From Methanoregula sp. (GTDB lineage Archaea > Halobacteriota > Methanomicrobia > Methanomicrobiales > Methanospirillaceae): DNA of 64,000 nucleotides. Both the position numbers and the translations under genes were made by a program. This document shows positions 52,636-61,009 of this stretch, piece by piece. The notes under the pieces are model-generated. The model saw only the letters and a program-made list of their open reading frames with translations. It was not told where the DNA came from and did no database searches. The stretch lies in assembly GCA_041645435.1 (NCBI GenBank), contig JBAZQB010000001.1, forward strand, positions 186,001 to 250,000. The letters run 5' to 3'. The first letter of the stretch is position 1; every line of letters starts with the position of its first letter.

Positions 52636-53124
52636 ATGGCTGTCGCGGAGATCATTGGAGCAGCAATCGGGGTGATGCTGCTGGTTATCGTCGCATATAT
52701 GCTTGTCGGGAGTGTACTCACAACAGCAGAAGTTGTCTCAACCGCCCAAAAAGATCTCACCCTGCAAAATGAGGCACAATTGAGAACCAGCCTCAGTGTA
52801 AACAAAACCGAGGCATCAATAACCGGAAATGGATTCAATTTCAGCGTGATGAATACGGGCAATGAAATAATATCCGATTTTAATCACACGGATATTTATA
52901 CTTGGGATGGATCTGAATCAGAGTACCAGCATTTTACCTATAGCACATCGTGTGGTACTGATAATCACTGGTGTAAACGAATGATTGTTCCTGATACAAT
53001 TCATCCCAACCAGCTGGATCCCGGTGAAAAGATGTGGGTCTGGGCAACATTTACCGGTGGCAATCCAATTTGGTTCCAGGTGACAACAAGCAATGGAGTT
53101 AATGCTCAGACAACATATCCCTGA
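52636..53124 (+). CDS. flaF: Archaellum protein FlaF
   Basis: 162 residues. Membrane helix AAIGVMLLVIVAYMLVGSV, then an immunoglobulin-like domain that binds the S-layer in FlaF of other archaea. The order here is FlaG then FlaF, opposite to Methanococcus. A close pair of cysteines (STSCGTDNHWCKR) may form a disulfide outside the membrane. Confidence 0.8.
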   Translation: MAVAEIIGAAIGVMLLVIVAYMLVGSVLTTAEVVSTAQKDLTLQNEAQLRTSLSVNKTEASITGNGFNFSVMNTGNEIISDFNHTDIYTWDGSESEYQHFTYSTSCGTDNHWCKRMIVPDTIHPNQLDPGEKMWVWATFTGGNPIWFQVTTSNGVNAQTTYP

Positions 53125-53142
53125 TATTGAAAGGAGAACCTG

Positions 53143-53874
53143 ATGGCACACATTTCTGACCTGATGGGGGGCGAAGATAAGCATATCCTCTCTACCGGCA
53201 ACAGTGAGCTGGATAAAAAGATTGCCGATGGTCTCCCGCTTGAGTCGCTCACCTTAATTGAAGGGGAGAATGATACCGGAAAGAGTGTACTGACCCAGCA
53301 GATCATCTGGGGCGCAATGAAGCAGGGATTATCTGTTGACCTCTTCACCACGGAGAGTACCACCAAGAGTTTTATCAAACAGATGGAATCGATGAGTCTC
53401 GATATATCCGAGTACTTTGCCTGGGGCTACCTCAAGGTCTTTCCTCTTCACGTTGTTGGATTTGAGTGGAAAAAAGAAGAGATGGCCGGTATCCTTGCAC
53501 ACCTCATCACGCACATCCAGAAAAGCAAAGCTCAGGTGGTCGTCATCGATTCACTCACCTTGTTTACCGAATACGCAGAGACGGACGCAATCCTTACCTT
53601 CTTTACCAGCTGCAAGTCCCTCGTTGATCATGGCAAGACAATTCTTGTGACCCTTCATACTTATGCATTCGAGGAAGACACTCTTGTGCGGATACGATCA
53701 ATCGCTGATGCTCACCTGAACATGAAAAAAGCTCTGGTCGGGGACAAATATGTCATGGTGATGGAGGTGAATAAGGTACGCGGTGCAAGAAAGATCACCG
53801 GAAACCTTGTCAGTTTTGAAGTCCATCCGGGTTATGGAATGAAAGTCATCCCCATGAGTTTTGCGAGAGTCTGA
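53143..53874 (+). CDS. flaH: Archaellum regulatory ATPase FlaH
   Basis: 243 residues, RecA/KaiC-like fold. Walker A GENDTGKSVLTQQI; Walker B VVVIDSLTLF. Binds ATP and regulates the FlaI motor. Good AAAGGAG ribosome binding site. The core motor genes H, I and J are consecutive with gaps of 1 base. Confidence 0.95.
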   Translation: MAHISDLMGGEDKHILSTGNSELDKKIADGLPLESLTLIEGENDTGKSVLTQQIIWGAMKQGLSVDLFTTESTTKSFIKQMESMSLDISEYFAWGYLKVFPLHVVGFEWKKEEMAGILAHLITHIQKSKAQVVVIDSLTLFTEYAETDAILTFFTSCKSLVDHGKTILVTLHTYAFEEDTLVRIRSIADAHLNMKKALVGDKYVMVMEVNKVRGARKITGNLVSFEVHPGYGMKVIPMSFARV

Positions 53875-53875
53875 T

Positions 53876-55747
53876 ATGGGCAGTCCTTCGATTGCAGTCA
53901 ATCTTCCGTACAAACCCGAGGTGGTTGATTCAAATGTTGATTTTTACACCGACATTGAATCAAGCCCCCTTTACAAAATGCTCCCGGCAAATGCCAAAGA
54001 ATATGTAAAAGCAAGCCCTCACCTGCTTGAATACCTTCATACCTTTCCGGTAAATACGTATGGCATCCCGCTCTTTTTATCGGAGCTGAAAAAAGATCTC
54101 CGCAAGATGGAAAGTCCCAATATTATTTATCCGGTCAATGAAACAACCTTTATTCACATCCTTCCCGACCCAGATGATGTACGGAATTATTATATTCCCA
54201 TTGAGCCCTCGTTCCTCCATAGTGTCGGTGCGATGCTGCCTGTAATTGAGACCAAATTAATTGACCTGATTGATGGTCTGGATGAAGATCCGATCAGCGA
54301 CAAGGAACGTGCAGAAGTCATCAAAAGGATGCTTGCAATTGTGGCAGTGATCAGACCGAAAAATGTTGATCTTGCACAGTTTTCTGGCAGTGGTGGTTTA
54401 GTAAAGCAGGATATGGCATCCAGAATCACAACTTTTTTGAAAACGGACTTCACAGCAAAAGACAAGATGAAGAATGTCAAAAAGAAGCATCAGGTCCCTC
54501 TCACTCCTGATGGCAAGGTAATTCTTACGAATGAGGAGTACCGGGCCATTGAGTACCTGCTTATCCGGGACAAGATCGATATGGGGGTACTCAAACCCTT
54601 CCTCTCGGACTCCTATATTGAAGATATCTCCTGTGATGGTATCGGACCGATCTTCATTGAGCACAAGATTTTCAAAGGTCTCAAATCCGTCATTGAATTC
54701 AAAGTCTCGAGTGAACTTGACGAATTTGTAGTCAAAATGGCAGAAAAGATCAAGCGCCCGATCACTTACCGGAGTCCAATTGTTGATGCTACACTGCCGG
54801 ATGGTTCGCGTATCAACATTGTCTATGGAACTGCAATCAGTCGCCACGGGAGCAATTTTTCCATCCGTAAAGTTAACGAAGTTCCGCTTTCCATTCTCAA
54901 CATCATTGAAAGTAATGGTCTTGACTATCTGTCAGCTGCCTATCTCTGGATCTGCGTAGAGTACGGGATGTCACTCTTCGTCAGTGGCGAGACCGCGAGT
55001 GGGAAAACAACCCTCCTGAATGCAATTACAACATTCATTCCTCCGGAAAACAAGATAGTCACGATTGAAGATACGCCGGAACTCAACGTGCCTCACAGGA
55101 ACTGGATCCGGGAAGTTGCGCTTGCCAAAGGAAAAGGTGAAGGCGGCGGTGCCAGTGGTGAAGTGTCCATGTTTGACCTGCTCAAGGCAGCCTTACGTCA
55201 GCGCCCCAACCAGATCCTTGTCGGTGAGATACGAGGAGTAGAGGGGGCAGTGGCATTTGGTGCAATGCAGACCGGTCACCCCGTTATGAGCACATTCCAC
55301 GCTGCATCGGTTGAAAAACTCATCCAGCGTCTCTGTGGAGACCCGATCAACATTCCCCGGACATATGTGGATAACCTTAACCTTGTGGTCATCCAGAGTG
55401 CAGTCAAGCGCCCGGATGGTTCACTGGTACGCCGGATGATCAGCTGCAATGAACTGGTAGGGTTCAACCCGGAGACCCAGGGATTTACCTTTGTCGAGAT
55501 GTTCAGCTGGGAACCGGTTTCAGACACTTTTACCTGGAGTGGTAAAGGCAGTTCTTACCTGCTTGAAAGCAAGATTGCCACAATGCTGGGGATGCCTGAT
55601 AGTAAAAAATCAGAAATCTATCTTGAAGTAGAAAAACGGGCAAAAATTCTTGAACGCCTGCATAAAGCCGGCTATACAAAATTCTGGGATCTGTTCCATA
55701 TGATGACCAAGATCAAGAAACAGGGACTCCTGCAGATTGGTTCCTGA
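53876..55747 (+). CDS. flaI: Archaellum motor ATPase FlaI
   Basis: 623 residues from ATG 53876. Secretion-type ATPase. N-terminal region of ~220 residues, then Walker A SGETASGKTTLLNA, Asp box IEDTPELN, Walker B region ILVGEIRGVEGAVAFG and the His box MQTGHPVMSTFH. Powers assembly and rotation of the filament. Confidence 0.96.
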   Translation: MGSPSIAVNLPYKPEVVDSNVDFYTDIESSPLYKMLPANAKEYVKASPHLLEYLHTFPVNTYGIPLFLSELKKDLRKMESPNIIYPVNETTFIHILPDPDDVRNYYIPIEPSFLHSVGAMLPVIETKLIDLIDGLDEDPISDKERAEVIKRMLAIVAVIRPKNVDLAQFSGSGGLVKQDMASRITTFLKTDFTAKDKMKNVKKKHQVPLTPDGKVILTNEEYRAIEYLLIRDKIDMGVLKPFLSDSYIEDISCDGIGPIFIEHKIFKGLKSVIEFKVSSELDEFVVKMAEKIKRPITYRSPIVDATLPDGSRINIVYGTAISRHGSNFSIRKVNEVPLSILNIIESNGLDYLSAAYLWICVEYGMSLFVSGETASGKTTLLNAITTFIPPENKIVTIEDTPELNVPHRNWIREVALAKGKGEGGGASGEVSMFDLLKAALRQRPNQILVGEIRGVEGAVAFGAMQTGHPVMSTFHAASVEKLIQRLCGDPINIPRTYVDNLNLVVIQSAVKRPDGSLVRRMISCNELVGFNPETQGFTFVEMFSWEPVSDTFTWSGKGSSYLLESKIATMLGMPDSKKSEIYLEVEKRAKILERLHKAGYTKFWDLFHMMTKIKKQGLLQIGS

Positions 55748-55748
55748 T

Positions 55749-57380
55749 ATGGCTGATACCGTACAAGGTCCTAAAGAAACGACGGCTAAAAGAGAGATCC
55801 CCTTTGCGTCTACTCTTGAGGAACTCAAAGAAAAAGTCGCTCTCGTAACTGAAGCCAAAAAAATGGGAGCAGATCTGCTCTTTATGATCACGTACATGGC
55901 ATCTCTTGGACTTGCCAGTGCCACCCGCCCGGAAATTTTTGCCTACTCGGCTAATCGTACGGAGTATATTTCTGCAAAATACATCGGCAAAGTGGATACG
56001 CTCGCAAAGAAATGGGGTTTTAGTTATGCAGAATCGTTAAGCATTGTGGCAGAACGCACAAATAACATTATTCTCAAGAGTATGCTGAACCGGTATTCAA
56101 ATGCCATTGATTCTGGTGTCCCTGATGATGATTTCTTAAAAAATGAGCTATCGACCGTGCGGACCGTATACCGGAGCCAGATAGAGCAGGGACTCGAGAT
56201 GCTCAAGAAATGGGGAGATGCCTATATCGCGATGCTCCTGTCGGGAACTGTGATAGCTGTGGTCATGATGATCTCGATTGCCATCTATGCCCCGGCAGGC
56301 ATTCAGGGCACATTGAATATTGCCTATGGGATCATCCTCGCCATTTCCGTCAGTGGCAATGTCCTTATGTATTCGTCTGTTCCGGATGATCCAAAATCCC
56401 ATGGTCTTATAACCCGTGTATCGAAGGAACAGGAGACCATTCATGCCATGGAAAGGATCATCGTACCTCTCACCATTGTCGCTGTTATCGTCCTTGTACT
56501 ACTCGGTATTCACGCGGGTCTGATCTTTCTTCTTGTAGGAATCCTTCTGGCCCCTCTTGGTATCATCGGTTATATTGATGATTCCAATATTACTCTTCGC
56601 GATGCAGATTTTTCAACATTTATCAGGAGTCTCGGATCCGTTATGGGAGGGCAGGGCACCACAACGGTATATGCGCTGGGAATTATTGACAGGAAATCAC
56701 TTCCGGCACTTGAGCCTTTGATAAATTCTGTATATTCAAAGATGAACCTGGGTCTGGATGATAAACAAATCTGGGATAAATTTATTGGTGAAGCGGGAAG
56801 CAATCTCATCTACAAATACTTAAATATCTATCTGGATACGATCATGCTGGGGGGTCCTCCAGACCCAATCGGTAATGTCGTTGGATCTTCAGTGCTTGAA
56901 CAAACACTCCTGAGAGAGAAGAAAGATATGCATGCCAAAAGTTTTTTCGTGCTCCTTATACCCATGCATATCGCAATGATAGGAATTTTTGTTGCACTCT
57001 ACCAGATCATGGTCGTCCTGACCGGCTCCGTAGCAAAAATGATGACGCAATTCCAGGAGAATGCGGTAGCCGCAGGATCAACTGGCGCGGGCGGAGCGGG
57101 CGTCTCGTCTGGTTCTGCTCTTGGAGGTATGAGCCTGCTCTCCAATTTCCCGGAAAAAGAGATGATGACGTTTGTAGTAATAATTGTGACAATCATCACA
57201 ATAGCCAATATCCTTGCAGCACGGATAGTCGGAGGAGGGGATCGGTATATGTATTATTTCTACTCAGCAATATTCTGTTCATGTACCGGACTCGTATTGC
57301 TTCTGGCACCCATCGGTGTCGGTATGTTCTTCAGCCCGGAAGGACTGGCGAATATGGCAAAGTCTGGTTTGGGAGGATAA
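55749..57380 (+). CDS. flaJ: Archaellum membrane platform FlaJ
   Basis: 543 residues from ATG 55749, with about eight to nine membrane helices and cytoplasmic loops with the GspF-like segments (GDAYIAMLLSGTVIA and the second set). A Gly/Ala/Ser-rich loop (about residues 440-465) is unusual in composition. It anchors FlaI in the membrane. Confidence 0.95.
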   Translation: MADTVQGPKETTAKREIPFASTLEELKEKVALVTEAKKMGADLLFMITYMASLGLASATRPEIFAYSANRTEYISAKYIGKVDTLAKKWGFSYAESLSIVAERTNNIILKSMLNRYSNAIDSGVPDDDFLKNELSTVRTVYRSQIEQGLEMLKKWGDAYIAMLLSGTVIAVVMMISIAIYAPAGIQGTLNIAYGIILAISVSGNVLMYSSVPDDPKSHGLITRVSKEQETIHAMERIIVPLTIVAVIVLVLLGIHAGLIFLLVGILLAPLGIIGYIDDSNITLRDADFSTFIRSLGSVMGGQGTTTVYALGIIDRKSLPALEPLINSVYSKMNLGLDDKQIWDKFIGEAGSNLIYKYLNIYLDTIMLGGPPDPIGNVVGSSVLEQTLLREKKDMHAKSFFVLLIPMHIAMIGIFVALYQIMVVLTGSVAKMMTQFQENAVAAGSTGAGGAGVSSGSALGGMSLLSNFPEKEMMTFVVIIVTIITIANILAARIVGGGDRYMYYFYSAIFCSCTGLVLLLAPIGVGMFFSPEGLANMAKSGLGG

Positions 57381-57390
57381 GAGATCCGCA

Positions 57391-58656
57391 ATGAAAGAAA
57401 GTCTCCGCAGGCCAATATTGTTTGCAGTTATTGTTATCACGGGATCTATCCTGATTCTCTTTGATATCCCCCTTATTGTTTTAATTCCCATTCTCCTTAT
57501 CGTGGGCTTTATAATCCTTCTTATTCTCGGTGCTATCACGGTTGCAGAGATTAAAACTTCTCTGGGTAACCTGAAAAAGATCGGGATAATCAAAAAACTC
57601 GACAGTATGAAATTTTTTGAAAAATCCACTCCTGTGCAGAAGGATAAAACGCAACCGGTGAAAGCAGAGGCAAAACAACCTGTAAAAGGTCCGGCTAAGA
57701 AGAGTGGTATCGGCCTTCATCTCACTTCATTTGTATCTTCCATAAAATCACTGGGATCTTTGCTCAAAGAACGCAACAAACGTGGGAAAAAGGTAGAGGA
57801 TATCGATAAACAGCTTGACAAAACGGTAAGTGAAAAAGTTGAGAGAAGTCCGGCACCTGCACGAACGGGCAACGTCTCAGATACATCCGTGCCCTTACCC
57901 GCAGGGGGTGCAGGTACCAGTAGCTCCACAAAAGATCAGGATCCCTTCCTCTCATTGTCAGAAGATGAATTCGATCTGGGTCTGCTCGATTCCCTGGATG
58001 ACCATGATTTTCCGGGATCAACACCTGGAATTTCGGAAGGCTCAACGACCTCAGCTCCGGATACAACATCACTCGAACTCAGTCAACCGGAAATTCCTTC
58101 CCCCACAATCGATATTGACGGGGAAGCAGGGGATATCCTCAAGGATAATGATCAGGGACTTGAAGGATTCCCTGGTCTCGATAGCGGTGACGCAAGTGAT
58201 AGTGACTTTGGTGATCTTGACAACCTGAGCCTTGATGATATCGAGCTTGATGAGGATACTGGGGAAAAAGCCCCAAGTCCATCAACCCCCCAGCCAGCCC
58301 CGGCTGCAGCCAGCGTAGCTGCTCCCCCCAAACCCGGCAAAGAACCGGTAAAGACAGAATGGATTAAATCTGATGCTCCGAAAGATGCCAGTCAATTCGA
58401 GGATCAGATATCAACCCAATCTGATATGGCTGCATTCGCCGGAGGTGGTGGGAGCGATGCAGATCTTTTAAGCTCGCTTGCGTCTGATGTTAAGCATGTG
58501 AAAGTAGAAAAAAATCTCAGCCTTCTCCGTGAATTAAAGGATTTTAAAGCCCCTGCTAACGAGATTGAGAGCGAACTCACCGACATGTATACACGGATGG
58601 ACGCGATCAAGAAAACGCAGAAAAAGGAAACCCCTCCCCCAGAGGAAACAAAATAA
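57391..58656 (+). CDS. Unknown membrane protein between flaJ and cheF
   Basis: 421 residues from ATG 57391. Two closely spaced membrane helices (ILFAVIVITGSILILF, IVLIPILLIVGFIILLI) are followed by a Lys-rich segment, an Asp/Ser/Pro-rich acidic stretch (residues ~190-310) and a C-terminal coiled-coil-like helix (SLLRELKDFKAPANEIESEL). I recognise no family. It begins 11 bases after flaJ and ends 70 bases before cheF. Being in the gap between motor and chemotaxis genes, a role in anchoring, stator function or CheF signalling is possible; none is shown. Confidence 0.75.
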   Translation: MKESLRRPILFAVIVITGSILILFDIPLIVLIPILLIVGFIILLILGAITVAEIKTSLGNLKKIGIIKKLDSMKFFEKSTPVQKDKTQPVKAEAKQPVKGPAKKSGIGLHLTSFVSSIKSLGSLLKERNKRGKKVEDIDKQLDKTVSEKVERSPAPARTGNVSDTSVPLPAGGAGTSSSTKDQDPFLSLSEDEFDLGLLDSLDDHDFPGSTPGISEGSTTSAPDTTSLELSQPEIPSPTIDIDGEAGDILKDNDQGLEGFPGLDSGDASDSDFGDLDNLSLDDIELDEDTGEKAPSPSTPQPAPAAASVAAPPKPGKEPVKTEWIKSDAPKDASQFEDQISTQSDMAAFAGGGGSDADLLSSLASDVKHVKVEKNLSLLRELKDFKAPANEIESELTDMYTRMDAIKKTQKKETPPPEETK

Positions 58657-58672
58657 GCCATAGCACTACACA

Positions 58673-58686
58673 CATATATCTGGATA
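58673..58686 (+). promoter_or_regulatory. TATA-like element before cheF
   Basis: A CATATATC stretch ~50 bases before ATG 58727, which is itself preceded by GAGGT. It could let cheF be expressed apart from the archaellum genes. Confidence 0.35.
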
Positions 58687-58726
58687 TTTTCGATCCCCAT
58701 AAAAACGAAAAAATTATCGAGGTCCC

Positions 58727-59536
58727 ATGAAAGAAGTACCCATAAAAATTGAATTCAATAAGGAATGGATCGTCACTAAACTGGGAGTAGGTGAAGATCG
58801 TATGGTACTTCCGGCTCCGATAAACAAAGAGATACTCTTTAAGTCCGTATCTGATGTTTCTGAAAAGAAAAATATGCTTATTGTAACGGTAAAAACGGAT
58901 ACTGAAGTGATTTATAAGATACTTTCCGTTGAAAAAGTCCTCCAGATCTTAAAGAAACTTATTCTCACGTCCTGTAATGCCTATAGGCTCATGGCGTACT
59001 TCATGTCACCTGCTATCCGAGGGGGTGTGATGGTCCAGGAAGCCCAGTGGGAAAAGGGGAGTGTCGTTGTTGTCAAGAGTGGAATCTGGTTTGTAGGTGC
59101 AGTAAAACAGATCTGTGTTCCTATCAATGATGTGGCAGCGATCGAACTCACCAAACGGGATGTACAGGGAAAACCCACCGATGTGGTAAGAATCGACCAT
59201 CTGGAATCTGCTGAAGTGGTTTCAAGTCTTGTCCTCTGTCCACTTTCAACCCTGCAGGTCCTCTATAATTTCTTAAAAGACACGACAAAAAGCATGGATA
59301 TGAAAGGGACTGAACTGGACGGGGTTGACCAGCAGGTTGCCATGCTCGTATATTCGGGAATGGATTCCCATGCTATAGAGAATATGCTCAACATTCCCCA
59401 CAAGCAGCTCGACAAGATATATGATAAAATACTGGCACTGGGTATTGGTGAAGTGGTTATTATCCGAAGAGAGATCCAGCTCACGACAAAAGGGGTAAGA
59501 TATATTACAGATGCCACCAAATCTCAAACAAATTAA
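58727..59536 (+). CDS. cheF: CheF, archaeal chemotaxis-archaellum link (DUF439)
   Basis: 269 residues of the CheF family, known in haloarchaea to connect CheY to the archaellum. Visible features include SPAIRGGVMVQEAQWEKGSV, KSGIWFVGAVKQICVPINDV and the C-terminal winged helix VAMLVYSGMDSHAIENML with VVIIRREIQLTTKGVRYI. Located directly between the motor and cheY. Confidence 0.9.
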   Translation: MKEVPIKIEFNKEWIVTKLGVGEDRMVLPAPINKEILFKSVSDVSEKKNMLIVTVKTDTEVIYKILSVEKVLQILKKLILTSCNAYRLMAYFMSPAIRGGVMVQEAQWEKGSVVVVKSGIWFVGAVKQICVPINDVAAIELTKRDVQGKPTDVVRIDHLESAEVVSSLVLCPLSTLQVLYNFLKDTTKSMDMKGTELDGVDQQVAMLVYSGMDSHAIENMLNIPHKQLDKIYDKILALGIGEVVIIRREIQLTTKGVRYITDATKSQTN

Positions 59537-59603
59537 TATTTTTCCTTATTTTGTACCAATACTTCTTTATGCAATGATCTCACTAACTTTAATTTGATCG
59601 TCA

Positions 59604-59966
59604 ATGGGAAAGATTTTGATCGTGGATGATACGCTCTTCATGCGAACCCTTATTAAAAATATTCTGTTTACTGGCGGACACACGATTGCTGGTGAAGCCG
59701 GGGATGGCGAAGAAGCGATAGCAAAATACCAGGAATTGAAACCAGATCTCGTCACCATGGATGTCGTGATGCCTAAAATGAATGGAATTGAGGCATTAAA
59801 GGGCATCAAGGCGATTGATCCCGCAGCAAAGATCATCATGTGTACAGCTGTTGGCCAGGAACAGATGGTCAAACTCGCGATAAAAAGCGGTGCGAAAGGA
59901 TATATCGTCAAACCGTTCCAGGCACCCAAGGTTCTTGAAGAAGTCAAAAACGTACTGGCGTCCTGA
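59604..59966 (+). CDS. cheY: Chemotaxis response regulator CheY
   Basis: 120 residues, single receiver domain. The acidic pair VDD, phosphorylated Asp in LVTMDVVMPKMNG, Thr in MCTAVGQ and Lys in IVKPF are all present. Phospho-CheY would bind CheF and change archaellum rotation. Confidence 0.95.
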   Translation: MGKILIVDDTLFMRTLIKNILFTGGHTIAGEAGDGEEAIAKYQELKPDLVTMDVVMPKMNGIEALKGIKAIDPAAKIIMCTAVGQEQMVKLAIKSGAKGYIVKPFQAPKVLEEVKNVLAS

Positions 59967-59968
59967 TT

Positions 59969-61009
59969 ATGGTTAAGGTACTTATCGTAGATGATTCCGT
60001 GTTCATGCGGACAATCATCAGAGATATGCTGACAAAAGATACGTCCATTGAAATAGTGGGAACTGCGTCAAATGGTGTTGATGCGTTAGAAAAGATCAAG
60101 AGTCTCTCACCCGATCTTATCACCCTTGATATCGAAATGCCCGTGATGAATGGGATTGAAGTCCTAAAAGAACTCCAAAAACAACCGAAACGTCCAAAAA
60201 TACTGATGCTGAGTACACTCACTTCAAAAGATGCTGAACTGACTGTTCAGGCAATACGGCTCGGAGCAGATGATTTTATGCTCAAGCCAAAGGATATACC
60301 GCATGTGCGGGAGATTGGGCAGGAACTGATCAATGCCGTCAAACATCTCATGATCCTGCCCTCTAAAGCAGTAGCAAGAAAAGAATCCTTATCCACACGC
60401 CCCGCTGATCGCGTGGTTCTCATCGGATCATCAGCTGGAGGTCCGCCGATGCTCGATATGCTACTGGCGGATCTCCCTGCAGATCTTCCTGCGGGTGTTA
60501 TTGTTACGCAGCATATGCCCCCGGGTTTTACTGCACCCCTTGCAGAACGATTTAACCGTATCTCTCCAATCCCGGTCAAAGAAACAGAAACGGGTGATCC
60601 TATCCTGACCGGAAGGATTCTCCTTTCAAAAGCAGGTGTGCATACCGTTGTCAGCGGTGCATTATCGGAAAACAATAAAAAAACCGGACGCATTATCCAC
60701 ACCAATTCACCTCCCCTTCATGGCGTCAAACCTGCGGTTGATAAAACGTATGAATCTGCAGTCAGCGTCTATGGAAAAAATATTGTATCCGTAACCTTGA
60801 GCGGCATGGGAAATGATGCCGGCGCAGGGGCGCTGGTAATAAAAGACGCGGGCGGAAAAAATCTCGTATGTGATGAGAAAGACTGCCTGGTTTATGGCAT
60901 GGCACGATCCGTTATCAAACATGATGCCGCCGATAAGATCCTGCCATTGAAAAAACTTGCAAAGGAGATCGAGAAGGTAGTGCGTGAAATGGAGGGCATC
61001 AATGTCTGA
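59969..61009 (+). CDS. cheB: Chemotaxis methylesterase CheB
   Basis: 346 residues. N-terminal receiver (VDDSVFMRTII, LITLDIEMPVMNG, KPKDI) and C-terminal esterase with Ser in LIGSSAGGPPML, His in VTQHMPPGF and Asp in LSGMGNDAG. Demethylates receptors. Overlaps cheA by 8 bases. Confidence 0.96.
   Translation: MVKVLIVDDSVFMRTIIRDMLTKDTSIEIVGTASNGVDALEKIKSLSPDLITLDIEMPVMNGIEVLKELQKQPKRPKILMLSTLTSKDAELTVQAIRLGADDFMLKPKDIPHVREIGQELINAVKHLMILPSKAVARKESLSTRPADRVVLIGSSAGGPPMLDMLLADLPADLPAGVIVTQHMPPGFTAPLAERFNRISPIPVKETETGDPILTGRILLSKAGVHTVVSGALSENNKKTGRIIHTNSPPLHGVKPAVDKTYESAVSVYGKNIVSVTLSGMGNDAGAGALVIKDAGGKNLVCDEKDCLVYGMARSVIKHDAADKILPLKKLAKEIEKVVREMEGINV

Noticed and set aside
60247..60705. Minus-strand open frame of 152 codons in cheB
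   Set aside because: Antisense to the CheB linker and esterase domain, whose motifs are intact.
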